From NCBI GenBank assembly GCA_963804045.1, contig CAWDOR010000034.1, positions 145,103 to 209,102 of the forward strand: DNA of 64,000 nucleotides, in the 5' to 3' direction. This DNA is from Rhodoblastus sp963804045 (lineage in GTDB: Bacteria; Pseudomonadota; Alphaproteobacteria; Rhizobiales; Beijerinckiaceae). This document shows positions 35,226 to 43,110 of this stretch, piece by piece. Position 1 is the stretch's first letter; the number at the start of each line of letters is the position of its first letter. The position numbers and the translations under genes are program-made. The notes under the pieces are model-generated. The model saw only the letters and a program-made list of their open reading frames with translations, had not been told where the DNA came from and did no database searches.

Positions 35226-35698
35226 AGTTTGTCCTCCTGGGAGGGAAACAGGCCCAGGAGATCGGGCGTTTCGAAGGGCAAGGCCGGGCGGGCCTGGATC
35301 GAAATCGGGACTTCTTCGGCGACGCCCGTGGCGTGGCGTTCGAAATAGAGCGTTTCGGCTTCCCGGACATTTTCGCCCAGGCTCAAGCCCTGCAAAAGCA
35401 GGCCCTTGTTCATCAGGCTGATTTCCTTGAGCCTGTCGGCTTCGAAGCCAAAGGCCAGCGCGCCCACTCCATAAACCAGCGATGAAGCCAGCGGATCGAG
35501 ATGGAAGACGGCGCTCAACAGGCCGGACACGAGCGCCCAGAGCGTCCAGAGGCCCAAGGCGAGCCAGAGACGGTGACGAATCGCCCAGAAGGGCGTGAGC
35601 AGGAAGGCGAACCGGTCAAAGCCCTGGCGAACGAAAACGGCGTGGTCGCCGGCGTATTGGCCGATGCCCGAGGGCTGGAACACTGAAAACAGGTACAC
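35222..35698 (-). CDS. DUF2628 membrane protein
   Basis: A 158-residue protein starting at GTG 35698, with about three hydrophobic segments between residues 28 and 85 and a soluble C-terminal tail ending PDLLGLFPSQEDKL. The N-terminal FVRQGFDRFAFLLTPFWAIRHRLW matches the DUF2628 pattern FxxxAFxxPxxWxLxHRLW. It sits between hisB and hisH in many Hyphomicrobiales, without known role in histidine synthesis. Its stop overlaps the hisH start by 4 bp. Confidence 0.82.
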   Translation of the reverse strand: MYLFSVFQPSGIGQYAGDHAVFVRQGFDRFAFLLTPFWAIRHRLWLALGLWTLWALVSGLLSAVFHLDPLASSLVYGVGALAFGFEADRLKEISLMNKGLLLQGLSLGENVREAETLYFERHATGVAEEVPISIQARPALPFETPDLLGLFPSQEDKL

Positions 35699-35713
35699 TT
35701 TCGCTTCGCTCGC

Positions 35714-36304
35714 TCAGAGCGCTCCCTTGGTCGAGGGAATTTTATCGGCTTGCCGCGGGTCGATGGCCAGCGCGCGACCGAGCGCCCGCGCCACGCCCTT
35801 GAAGCAGGTTTCGGCGATATGGTGATTGTTCACGCCATAAAGCGTTTCGATATGCAGGGTAATCCCCGCATTTTGGGCGAAAGCCTGGAAGAATTCGCGC
35901 ACGAGCTCGGTATCGAATTCGCCCAGCTTGGCGTTGGAAAACTGGCTACGGAACACGAGAAACGGCCGCCCCGACACGTCCACGGCGACGCGTGTAAGCG
36001 TTTCGTCCATGGGCAGGTGGGCGTCGGCATAGCGGACGATGCCGCGCAGATCGCCCGCCGCCTTGCGCAGGGCCTGGCCGAGGGCAATGCCCACGTCCTC
36101 GACCGTATGGTGCTGATCGATATGTAGATCGCCCTTCGCGTCGATTTCGATATCCATCAGCGAATGGCGCGCCAATTGATCGAGCATATGGTCGAAAAAA
36201 CCAATGCCGGTCGATATTTTGCTCAAACCGGCGCCGTCAATCGCGATTTTGACGGAAATATCGGTTTCCTTGGTGGTGCGCTTGATTTCGGCCTGGCGCG
36301 TCAT
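35714..36304 (-). CDS. hisB: Imidazoleglycerol-phosphate dehydratase
   Basis: Dehydrates IGP to imidazole acetol phosphate; monofunctional 196-residue form without the HAD phosphatase domain. The metal-binding histidine motifs are FFDHMLDQLARHS, DQHHTVEDVG and NNHHIAETCFKG. The ATG at 36304 begins MTRQAEIKRTTKET, a standard start. First gene of the minus-strand his block, divergent from hslV. Confidence 0.97.
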   Translation of the reverse strand: MTRQAEIKRTTKETDISVKIAIDGAGLSKISTGIGFFDHMLDQLARHSLMDIEIDAKGDLHIDQHHTVEDVGIALGQALRKAAGDLRGIVRYADAHLPMDETLTRVAVDVSGRPFLVFRSQFSNAKLGEFDTELVREFFQAFAQNAGITLHIETLYGVNNHHIAETCFKGVARALGRALAIDPRQADKIPSTKGAL

Positions 36305-36356
36305 GGTCTTGTCCTTAAGCCCTCGGGCAGGGCGTCTTTAGCAAATGGTCGGCCAA

Positions 36357-36412
36357 GACGCCACTCTCTCATATAGAGACGCCACTCTCTCGTATTGGCG
36401 CCACTGTCTTAC
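36357..36412. repeat. Triple direct repeat between hisB and hslV
   Basis: GACGCCACTCTCTC occurs at 36357-36370 and again at 36378-36391, and a degenerate third copy GGCGCCACTGTCTT is at 36398-36411. The periods are 21 and 20 bp, about two helical turns, so the copies face the same side of DNA. They lie in the 184-bp gap between divergent hisB and hslV starts. Confidence 0.7.
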
Positions 36413-36420
36413 CATGGGGG

Positions 36421-36449
36421 CTTGCAAGCTCCGCGCCGGCGCAATAGAT
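36421..36449 (+). promoter_or_regulatory. Possible heat-shock-type promoter of hslVU
   Basis: CTTGCA (36421-36426), a 17-bp spacer, and ATAGAT (36444-36449) lie 40 bp before the RBS-supported hslV start and just after the triple repeat. Alphaproteobacterial sigma-32 promoters have a CTTG core at -35. The -10 match is poor, and CTTGCA is part of the palindrome GCTTGCAAGC. Confidence 0.25.
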
Positions 36450-36488
36450 GCGCAGGCAGAGCGCAGCTTGCATCGGAGTGGCACATTC

Positions 36489-37059
36489 ATGGCGGAATTC
36501 GACCAACCCACCCTCCATGCATGCGACCACCATAATCCTTGTGCGCAAGGGCGGCAAAACCGTCATCGCCGGCGATGGTCAGGTCAGCCTTGGCCAAACG
36601 GTCATCAAGGGTAATGCGCGAAAAGTTCGCCGCCTCGGCAAGGGGCAGGTGATCGTCGGTTTTGCCGGCGCCACCGCAGACGCCTTCACACTTTGCGAGC
36701 GGCTGGAAGCCAAGCTTGAGCAATATCCCGGGCATCTGCTGCGCGCCTGCGTCGAATTGGCCAAGGATTGGCGCACCGACCGCTATCTGCGTCGGCTGGA
36801 GGCGATGATGCTGGTGGCGGACAAGACCAGCGCATTGGTCCTGACTGGCAATGGCGACGTGCTTGAGCCTGAGGGCCATGAGTCCGGCGCGGTGATGGGC
36901 ATTGGCTCCGGGGGCAATTACGCCCTGGCGGCGGGCCGCGCCCTGCTCGATACGGACATGGACGCCGAAACCATCGCGCGTCGCGCCTTGCTGATCGCCG
37001 CCGAGATTTGCGTCTACACCAATACCAATCTTGTCGTCGAAAGCCTCAATTCGCTTTGA
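36489..37059 (+). CDS. hslV: ATP-dependent protease subunit HslV, start region disturbed
   Basis: Threonine peptidase subunit of the HslUV (ClpYQ) protease. HATTIILVRKGGKTVIAGDGQ contains the N-terminal nucleophile threonine; further motifs are GFAGATADAFTL and AIGSGGNYAL-like MGIGSGGNYAL. Two starts compete. ATG 36517 (MHATTII) is in frame but has no RBS. ATG 36489 has GGAG 10 nt upstream and gives MAEFDQPTLHA, as in related N termini, but falls out of frame because ATGC is duplicated at 36517-36524; removing one copy joins the two frames. From 36517 the product is 180 residues, acceptable length. Confidence 0.93.
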
Positions 37060-37084
37060 CGGACCCGAAAACGGATCAAGCTTA

Positions 37085-38386
37085 ATGACCGATTTGTCGC
37101 CTCGCGAAATCGTCTCGGAACTGGATCAATTCATCATCGGCCAGAAAGACGCCAAGCGCGCCGTCGCCATCGCCCTGCGCAATCGCTGGCGCCGTTTGCG
37201 GCTCGAAGGCGTGATGCGCGACGAGGTATTACCGAAAAACATCCTGATGATCGGCCCTACCGGCTGCGGTAAGACCGAGATCGCGCGCCGGTTGGCGCGC
37301 CTGGCCAATGCGCCTTTCCTCAAGGTCGAGGCGACCAAATTCACCGAAGTCGGCTATGTCGGTCGCGATGTCGAGCAGATCATTCGCGATCTCGTCGAAA
37401 TCGGCATAGCCCTGGTCAAGGAAACCAAGCGCCGCGACGTCGCCGCGCGAGCGCAACTGGCGGCGGAAGAGCGCATCGTTACAGCGCTGGTCGGCGCTGG
37501 AGCCAGCGCCGCGACGCGCGACGCCTTTCGCAAGAAACTGCGCGACGGCGAAATGGAAGACAAGGAAATCGAGATTGAGCTGACTTCGGCGGCCAATCCC
37601 TCGCTACCCATGTTCGACTTGCCCAATATGCCCGGCGCTTCAATCGGCACGATTTCGTTGGGCGATATTTTCGGCAAGACGTCGCAACCTAAACGCCAGC
37701 GCATGCCGGTCAAGGACGCCTACGCGCCTTTGCGGACCGAGGAGAGTGAAAAACTGCTCGATCAGGAGCAGATCGTTCGGCAGGCGATTCGCGAAGTCGA
37801 AAACAACGGAATCGTTTTCCTCGATGAAATCGACAAGATTTGCGCCCGGGACGGACGGGGCGGAGATGTCTCTCGCGAGGGCGTCCAACGCGATCTGCTG
37901 CCACTGATCGAAGGCACAACGGTCGCCACCAAACACGGCGCGATCAAGACCGACCACATCCTTTTCATCGCTTCCGGGGCCTTTCACGTCTCCAAGCCGT
38001 CCGACCTCCTGCCGGAACTTCAGGGTCGCCTGCCGATCCGTGTCGAACTGTCCTCGCTGGACGAGGAAGATTTCCGGCGCATCCTCACCCAGCCCGAGGC
38101 CAGCCTGGTCAAGCAATATTGCGCCTTGTTGCGGACGGAAGGGGTCGAATTGTCCTTCACCGATGACGCCATAGACGCTTTGGCGCGCGTCGCCGTGCAG
38201 GTGAACGCCCGCGTCGAAAATATCGGGGCGCGGCGTTTGCAGACGGTGATGGAGCGTGTTCTGGACGATGTCAGCTTTGCCGCCGCCGACCATTCCGGCC
38301 AGACGGTGGTCGTTGATGGCGGTTATGTCGAGGCCCAGGTCGGCGACCTCGTCGCAAATGTCGATTTAAGCCGTTATATTTTATAG
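37085..38386 (+). CDS. hslU: HslUV unfoldase ATPase subunit HslU
   Basis: AAA+ unfoldase that feeds proteins into HslV. The 433-residue product has Walker A IGPTGCGKTEIAR, the pore motif EVGYVGRDV (GYVG), the intermediate I domain (about 110-240), Walker B IVFLDEIDKIC and sensor regions ending in LSRYIL, the conserved C terminus that docks HslV. ATG 37085 (MTDLSPREIV) is the family start. It is 25 bp after hslV. Confidence 0.97.
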   Translation: MTDLSPREIVSELDQFIIGQKDAKRAVAIALRNRWRRLRLEGVMRDEVLPKNILMIGPTGCGKTEIARRLARLANAPFLKVEATKFTEVGYVGRDVEQIIRDLVEIGIALVKETKRRDVAARAQLAAEERIVTALVGAGASAATRDAFRKKLRDGEMEDKEIEIELTSAANPSLPMFDLPNMPGASIGTISLGDIFGKTSQPKRQRMPVKDAYAPLRTEESEKLLDQEQIVRQAIREVENNGIVFLDEIDKICARDGRGGDVSREGVQRDLLPLIEGTTVATKHGAIKTDHILFIASGAFHVSKPSDLLPELQGRLPIRVELSSLDEEDFRRILTQPEASLVKQYCALLRTEGVELSFTDDAIDALARVAVQVNARVENIGARRLQTVMERVLDDVSFAAADHSGQTVVVDGGYVEAQVGDLVANVDLSRYIL

Positions 38387-38412
38387 AGGTTTAGTAAAAC
38401 ATCGGCTTTGTT

Positions 38413-38526
38413 GAAAATGATAACCATTCGATGGCTGACTTAGAGAATTCTGCAGAATCCAATTGCCGAATATTGAAATATGTGGAATCACTAAATTCGT
38501 TGGCGCAGGTTAAGAAAAACTTAACC
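38413..38526 (+). promoter_or_regulatory. AT-rich leader with Fur-box-like site and two inverted repeats
   Basis: The 176-bp gap after hslU is markedly more AT-rich than its surroundings. GAAAATGATAACCATTCGA (38413-38431) matches 14 of 19 positions of the classical E. coli Fur box. ATTCTGCAGAAT (38447-38458) is a perfect 12-bp palindrome. GGTTAAG (38508-38514), loop AAAAA, CTTAACC (38520-38526) is a perfect 7-bp hairpin. They precede the secreted His/Arg-rich protein gene. Metal regulation is a hypothesis; Hyphomicrobiales Fur homologues use other sites. Confidence 0.4.
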
Positions 38527-38562
38527 TCGCGAAAATGTGTCTGTAAGTGTTTGGAGTCGGCC

Positions 38563-39255
38563 ATGATCAAGAATGGCGTCGTCCTGGCGTTCCTGGTTTT
38601 TTTGAGCGCTTTCGGTTTCAGTGGCGCTGCGGAGGCGCATGGATTTTTCGATCTTATTTTTGGCCATGACAGTGCGCCCGCCGCGTCGCAGGTCTATTTC
38701 GCGCCGAGTTCCAAATCGACACATCGGCATAGCGCGCACTCGGCGCGCCACCACGATCGCCGATATGCTCAGCATTGGCGGAAACATAGGCGCGATCATT
38801 CGAAACTCGCCGCGCATCACAGAAACTTGCTGAAGCAGGCGGTTGTGGCGGCTCTGACAAACCAGGATTCGCCCCCCGTTGCGCGGCCTTGTTGCGGCAA
38901 TGCGTCGGAGGCGATCAACCAGATCATCAAGAATGACCCGACTTTGCGGCCCGGCGACGCTTATATGTCGAATGACGGTCTGAAGATTTATGTCGGCGAG
39001 GGCGGGAAGAGCGACTCTTTCGTTTCCATCGATAAAGCGCGCCATATTGGTTCCGGTCTGAAAAATCGGCTCGCGGAAATGACGCGGAGGCCCGGCGCCG
39101 CCACAAAAACTCCGGGCGCGGCGGAAGCCAAGGTCAAGCATGCCCCGCCAGAAACCAAGCTGGTCGCGGCTAATGACAAGCACGCGCCAAAGGAAAAGCT
39201 GGTCCATGGCCCGAACGGGCGGCTCATTCGGTTGGTGGGCGGCTTCGTCAACTGA
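38563..39255 (+). CDS. Secreted His/Arg-rich hypothetical protein
   Basis: Not recognised as a named family. From ATG 38563 (GGAG upstream) it is 230 residues: a signal peptide (VVLAFLVFLSAFGFSGAAEA, cleavage near residue 25), a strongly basic stretch at about residues 45-90 with 10 histidines within 35 residues, a Cys pair (RPCCGNASEAI), a short folded-looking segment DPTLRPGDAYMSNDGLKIYVG ending SFVSIDKAR, and a low-complexity Ala/Lys/Pro tail. The middle segment recalls uncharacterised proteins of Bradyrhizobium relatives. Metal or anion binding is possible but only suggested by composition. Confidence 0.75.
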   Translation: MIKNGVVLAFLVFLSAFGFSGAAEAHGFFDLIFGHDSAPAASQVYFAPSSKSTHRHSAHSARHHDRRYAQHWRKHRRDHSKLAAHHRNLLKQAVVAALTNQDSPPVARPCCGNASEAINQIIKNDPTLRPGDAYMSNDGLKIYVGEGGKSDSFVSIDKARHIGSGLKNRLAEMTRRPGAATKTPGAAEAKVKHAPPETKLVAANDKHAPKEKLVHGPNGRLIRLVGGFVN

Positions 39256-39320
39256 ACGCCCCTTGCCAGAGTGGTCATCGAAAGCCATAAGACCGCAGAC
39301 CCTCAATCCTGCGATCTGCG

Positions 39321-40356
39321 ATGACGAACTTCCCTGAACGCGTTTTTTCCGGCATTCAGCCGACAGGCAATCTGCATCTGGGCAATTATCTCGGGGCGAT
39401 CGTCAAATTCGTGGCGCTGCAAAAGACGCATGAATGCCTGTTCTGCGTCGTCGATCTGCACGCCATCACCGTGCCGCAGCCGCCAGCGGAACTGCTTCGG
39501 GCGATCCGCAGGATCGCCGCAGCCTATGTGGCTTCCGGCGTCGATCCCGTCAAAAACATCATATTCAACCAAAGTCAGGTGGCCGAACACGCCGAATTGG
39601 CCTGGGTGTTCAATTGCGTCGCCCGGATCGGTTGGCTCAACCGCATGACCCAGTTCAAGGAAAAGGCCGGCAAGGACCGTGAAAACGCCTCCATCGGCCT
39701 GTTCGCCTATCCGACGTTGATGGCCGCCGATATTCTGCTCTATCGCGCCACCCATGTTCCCGTTGGCGAGGATCAAAAGCAGCATATCGAACTGGCCCGC
39801 GACATAGCGCAGAAATTCAACAATGATTTCGCCGAATCGATCGCCGCCAACGGCCATGAAGGCGGATTTTTCCCCTTGCCCGAGCCCCTGATCCAGGGGC
39901 CGGCGGCGCGGGTCATGAGTTTGCGCGACGGGACGAAAAAAATGTCGAAATCCGATCCGTCGGAATTTTCGCGCATCAGCCTCGCCGACGATGCGGAGGC
40001 CATCGCGCAGAAGATCCGCAAGGCCAAGACCGATCCAGAGCCTTTGCCGAGCGAAATCGAAGGCCTGAAGGGCCGGCCCGAGGCGGAAAATCTGATCGGC
40101 ATTTTCGCCGCTCTGGCCGATTGCCCGCAACAGGACGTGTTGCGGGATTTTGGCGGGGCGCAGTTTTCCGCCTTTAAACAGGCCTTGGTCGAACTTGCCG
40201 TCGCCAAATTCGGCGCCCATCGGCGCGGAAATGCGTCGGCTTGAAGCCGATCCGAGCTATATAGACGGAATTCTCCGCGACGGCAGCGCCCGCGCCCGGG
40301 AAATCGCCCGGCCAATCATGGGTCAGGTGAAGGATATTCTTGGGCTTTTGCGCTGA
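39321..40356 (+). CDS. trpS: Tryptophanyl-tRNA synthetase, frameshifted near 3' end
   Basis: Class I synthetase charging tRNA-Trp. Motifs are GIQPTGNLHLGNYLG (HIGH type), DLHAITV, PTLMAADILLY, GEDQKQHIELARD and KKMSKSDPSE. The frame ends too early at 40244, in an un-family-like AHRRGNASA. One extra base near 40209-40213 explains it: removing it reads AKLAPIGAEMRRLEADP and continues through ARAREIARPIMGQVKDILG to the stop at 40356. Repaired length is 344 residues, normal. ATG 39321 (MTNFPERVFSGIQPTG) is the start. Confidence 0.94.
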
Positions 40357-40458
40357 CTTGCACGAAATGCCTCGTCGGCCCCTTCCCTCGTGGCGCCAGA
40401 GCCCTATTTTAGCATGATCCCATCTCCGGCCTTGAACCGGACGATCCAGGAGGCAAGC

Positions 40459-41016
40459 ATGTTCATTCAGACTGAGACGACGCCCAATCCCGCGACCCTG
40501 AAATTCCTCCCCGGCGCCCAAGTTGCTGGCGACGGCGTGTGGGACTTGCGCTCGGTGGACGAGGCCAATGTCTCGCCATTGGCTTTGGCGCTATTTTCCA
40601 TCCAGGGCGTCAGCGGCGTATTTCTTGGCTCCGATTTCATTTCGGTGACCAAGTCCGACGGCGATTGGCAGAATCTGAAGCCCGCCATCCTCGGCGCCAT
40701 CATGGAGCATTTTGTTTCGGGCAAACGGGTTCTGTCGCCGGACGCTGGCGCCAATCAAACCGATACCGAGCACTTCGCCGAGGAAGACGCCGAAACGGTC
40801 GCGGCGATCAAGGATTTGCTGGAAACCAGGGTTCGCCCCGCCGTCGCCGGCGATGGCGGCGACATTATCTTTCGCAGCTTTAAGGATGGCGTCGTCTATT
40901 TGCAGATGAAGGGCGCCTGCTCCGGCTGCCCCTCCTCGACGGCGACGCTGAAGCGTGGCGTTCAAAATCTGCTTTGCCATTTCCTGCCGCAGGTCAAATC
41001 GGTCGAACAGGTTTAA
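40459..41016 (+). CDS. NifU/Nfu-type iron-sulfur scaffold protein
   Basis: A 185-residue Fe-S cluster carrier with an N-terminal Nfu domain (MFIQTETTPNPATLKFLPG, GVSGVFLGSDFISVTK) and a C-terminal NifU-like domain holding the cluster-ligating CSGCPSS pair in MKGACSGCPSSTATLK. This two-domain type is widespread in alphaproteobacteria and mitochondria. ATG 40459 has AGGAGG about 7 nt upstream, which decides it over an upstream in-frame ATG. It precedes tsaB, a conserved order. Confidence 0.92.
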   Translation: MFIQTETTPNPATLKFLPGAQVAGDGVWDLRSVDEANVSPLALALFSIQGVSGVFLGSDFISVTKSDGDWQNLKPAILGAIMEHFVSGKRVLSPDAGANQTDTEHFAEEDAETVAAIKDLLETRVRPAVAGDGGDIIFRSFKDGVVYLQMKGACSGCPSSTATLKRGVQNLLCHFLPQVKSVEQV

Positions 41017-41044
41017 TTATCAGAAGACTGACAGCGATCTGCTT

Positions 41045-41728
41045 ATGCGCGTTCTCGCCATCGATACTTCGCTACCGGCCGTTTCCGTCTGCGTCTATGA
41101 CGGGGAGACGCGGCTGGCTATCGCCAGTGAAACCCTGCCCATGGAGCGGGGCCACGCCGAGGCCTTGATGCCGCTGATCGAAAAGACCATGTCTCGAGTT
41201 GCAGGCGGATTCGCGTCGATTGGGCGCGTGGCGGTGACGGTCGGGCCGGGATCGTTCACCGGAATTCGTATTGGCGTCGCCGCCGCGCGGGGCGTTGCTC
41301 TGGCTTGCGGGGTTGACGCTGTCGGCGTTTCGACGCTGTCGGCGCTCGCCACGCCTTTGCTGTTTGCCGAGAGCGAAACGATCATCGCGGCGGCGATCGA
41401 CGCCCGCCATGGCCATGTCTTTTTTTCCGCCTATGGCTCGGGGGGGCGCATTCTTGCCTCGCCGCGCCTGCTTTCCTTGCGCGACGCCTGCCGTTTGTTG
41501 GGCGCCGGGCAGGTGACCGCCATTGGTTCGGGCGCGGCGCTGCTTCAAGCTGAGGCCAGGAGTCTGGGGCAGGAGATTTCTGTGGCCGGGGCGGCGGACT
41601 GGCCGGATATTGTCGCCGTCGCTCGGCTCGGTCTCGTCGCGGACCCCGCCGTCGCGCCACCCCGTCCCCTCTATCTGAAGGCCCCCGACGTCACCCCCTC
41701 CGCCAATTCCGCTCTGCCGCGCGCGTAA
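41045..41728 (+). CDS. tsaB: tRNA threonylcarbamoyladenosine biosynthesis protein TsaB
   Basis: ASKHA-fold partner of TsaD and TsaE in making t6A37 on ANN-decoding tRNAs. The 227-residue product starts MRVLAIDTSLPAVSV, has ERGHAEALMPLIE, VTVGPGSFTGIRIGVAAARG and AIDARHGHVFFSAY, all TsaB signatures. It lacks the metal site of TsaD, as expected. tsaD and tsaE are outside the window. rimI follows after 7 bp. Confidence 0.93.
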   Translation: MRVLAIDTSLPAVSVCVYDGETRLAIASETLPMERGHAEALMPLIEKTMSRVAGGFASIGRVAVTVGPGSFTGIRIGVAAARGVALACGVDAVGVSTLSALATPLLFAESETIIAAAIDARHGHVFFSAYGSGGRILASPRLLSLRDACRLLGAGQVTAIGSGAALLQAEARSLGQEISVAGAADWPDIVAVARLGLVADPAVAPPRPLYLKAPDVTPSANSALPRA

Positions 41729-41735
41729 AACAGAG

Positions 41736-42219
41736 ATGAAATTTCCCCAACTCCTGCGTCGAAAACCGGAATTTTCAGTTCGTGGGCTTCGCATCGCCGA
41801 CGCCGGCGATTGCGCCGTCTTGCATCAAACTGCCTTTGCGCATGCCTGGTCTGTCAATGAATTCGAAGCCTTGCTGGGCGATCGGAGCTGCTCCGGCGTG
41901 GGACTCCAGGGAAAATCTGGATTGGCCGGCTTTCTGCTTTCCCGGATTGCGAGCGATGAGGCGGAAATTTTGACGATCGTCGTCGAGTTCCGCATGGCGC
42001 CGGCTCGGTTGCGCGCAGAAAATGGTGGAAAATCATTGTAGCCAATTGATAGGTCGGGGCGTGACCACGTTGTTTCTGGAGGTCGATTCTGAAAATGCCG
42101 CGGCGCGGGCGCTCTACCGACGCAATGGTTTTGTCGAGGCGGGATTGCGCAAGGCCTATTACGCCAAAGCCGATGGGTGTCGCGGCGACGCCGTGGTCAT
42201 GCGTCGGGATTTTGCCTGA
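41736..42219 (+). CDS. rimI: Ribosomal-protein-alanine acetyltransferase-like protein RimI, frameshifted here
   Basis: GNAT-fold N-acetyltransferase; in E. coli it acetylates S18. N-terminal half: HAWSVNEFEALLGD and AGFLLSRIASDEAEILTIVV. The frame then breaks because of an extra T at 41988-41989; removing one gives VVESAWRRLGCAQKMVENH, the expected acetyl-CoA pyrophosphate loop, then LEVDSENAAARALYRRNGFVEAG. Repaired product is 160 residues. Position after tsaB supports the name; substrate specificity is not shown by the sequence. Confidence 0.88.
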
Positions 42220-42267
42220 GGCTTCCGTCTGTCAAAAATCTGTCACCTCTGGCTCTTATCCGGCGGC

Positions 42268-43050
42268 ATGGCCTATTTTCGCGCGATCCTGCTGATTTTC
42301 GCCTTGCTCGCCTTCTATGTCCTGGGCGTGCCTTTGCAAAGGCTTGCCCGGCAGCGAAAATGGCCGCTCGCCAAAAGCTTTCCGCCCTTTTTTGCGCGGA
42401 CGCTTTGTTCGCTTCTGGGCCTTCGCGTGACATTCGATGGCGCCGAACTTGGTCCCAAACCGCGCATGATCGTTTCCAACCATGTGTCGTGGAGCGATAT
42501 TCTCGTCTATGCGAGCCGGGAAACGCCTTGTTTCGTCGCCAAGAGCGAAGTTTCCGACTGGCCCGTGCTGGGGGCCTTCGCCAAGGCTCAGGATACGATT
42601 TTCGTTAAACGCGATAGCCGGACCGATGTGCCGCGCGTCAATGCCGCCATGGCCTCCAGGATGAAGGCGGGTGACGATGTCCTATTGTTCGGCGAGGGCA
42701 CATCGAGCGACGGCGGCGGCGTTTTGAGTTTCAAACCCTCGCATTTTGCCGCGGCGCGCGATCTGTTGCGCCTTTTTCCGGAAGTCGAAGCGGTTGCGGT
42801 CCAACCGGCCGCCATCGCCTATGTGGCCGCGCGCGGCAAAAAACTCGATGCCGAGGGACGGCGCGCGCTCGCCTGGTTTGGCGACGCCGAGCTCGCGCCA
42901 CATATCTGGGCGCTGTTGAAACGCGCGCCGGTGGATTGCCGAGTGCGTTTCGGCGAGGCTTTGGAATTTCGCTCGGAGAGCGATCGCAAGACCATCGCCG
43001 CGGACACTGAGAACAGGGTTCGGACCTTGTCAGAAACGCTCATCGCCTGA
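42268..43050 (+). CDS. plsC: 1-acyl-sn-glycerol-3-phosphate acyltransferase
   Basis: Membrane acyltransferase forming phosphatidic acid from lysophosphatidic acid. The 260-residue product has an N-terminal hydrophobic segment, the catalytic NHVSWSD motif (NHxxxxD), VFVKRDSR-like IFVKRDSR and the FGEGTSSDGG motif (EGT block), with YVAARG beyond. In related genomes PlsC/OlsA-type proteins occur here; ornithine-lipid synthesis is an alternative, since olsB is not adjacent it is less likely. Between rimI and miaB. Confidence 0.88.
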   Translation: MAYFRAILLIFALLAFYVLGVPLQRLARQRKWPLAKSFPPFFARTLCSLLGLRVTFDGAELGPKPRMIVSNHVSWSDILVYASRETPCFVAKSEVSDWPVLGAFAKAQDTIFVKRDSRTDVPRVNAAMASRMKAGDDVLLFGEGTSSDGGGVLSFKPSHFAAARDLLRLFPEVEAVAVQPAAIAYVAARGKKLDAEGRRALAWFGDAELAPHIWALLKRAPVDCRVRFGEALEFRSESDRKTIAADTENRVRTLSETLIA

Positions 43051-43110
43051 GAGAAGCGAAACTATTTGCGTCGCGCGGCTTATCGGCGGCGGCAAAATCA
43101 ACTATATCAT

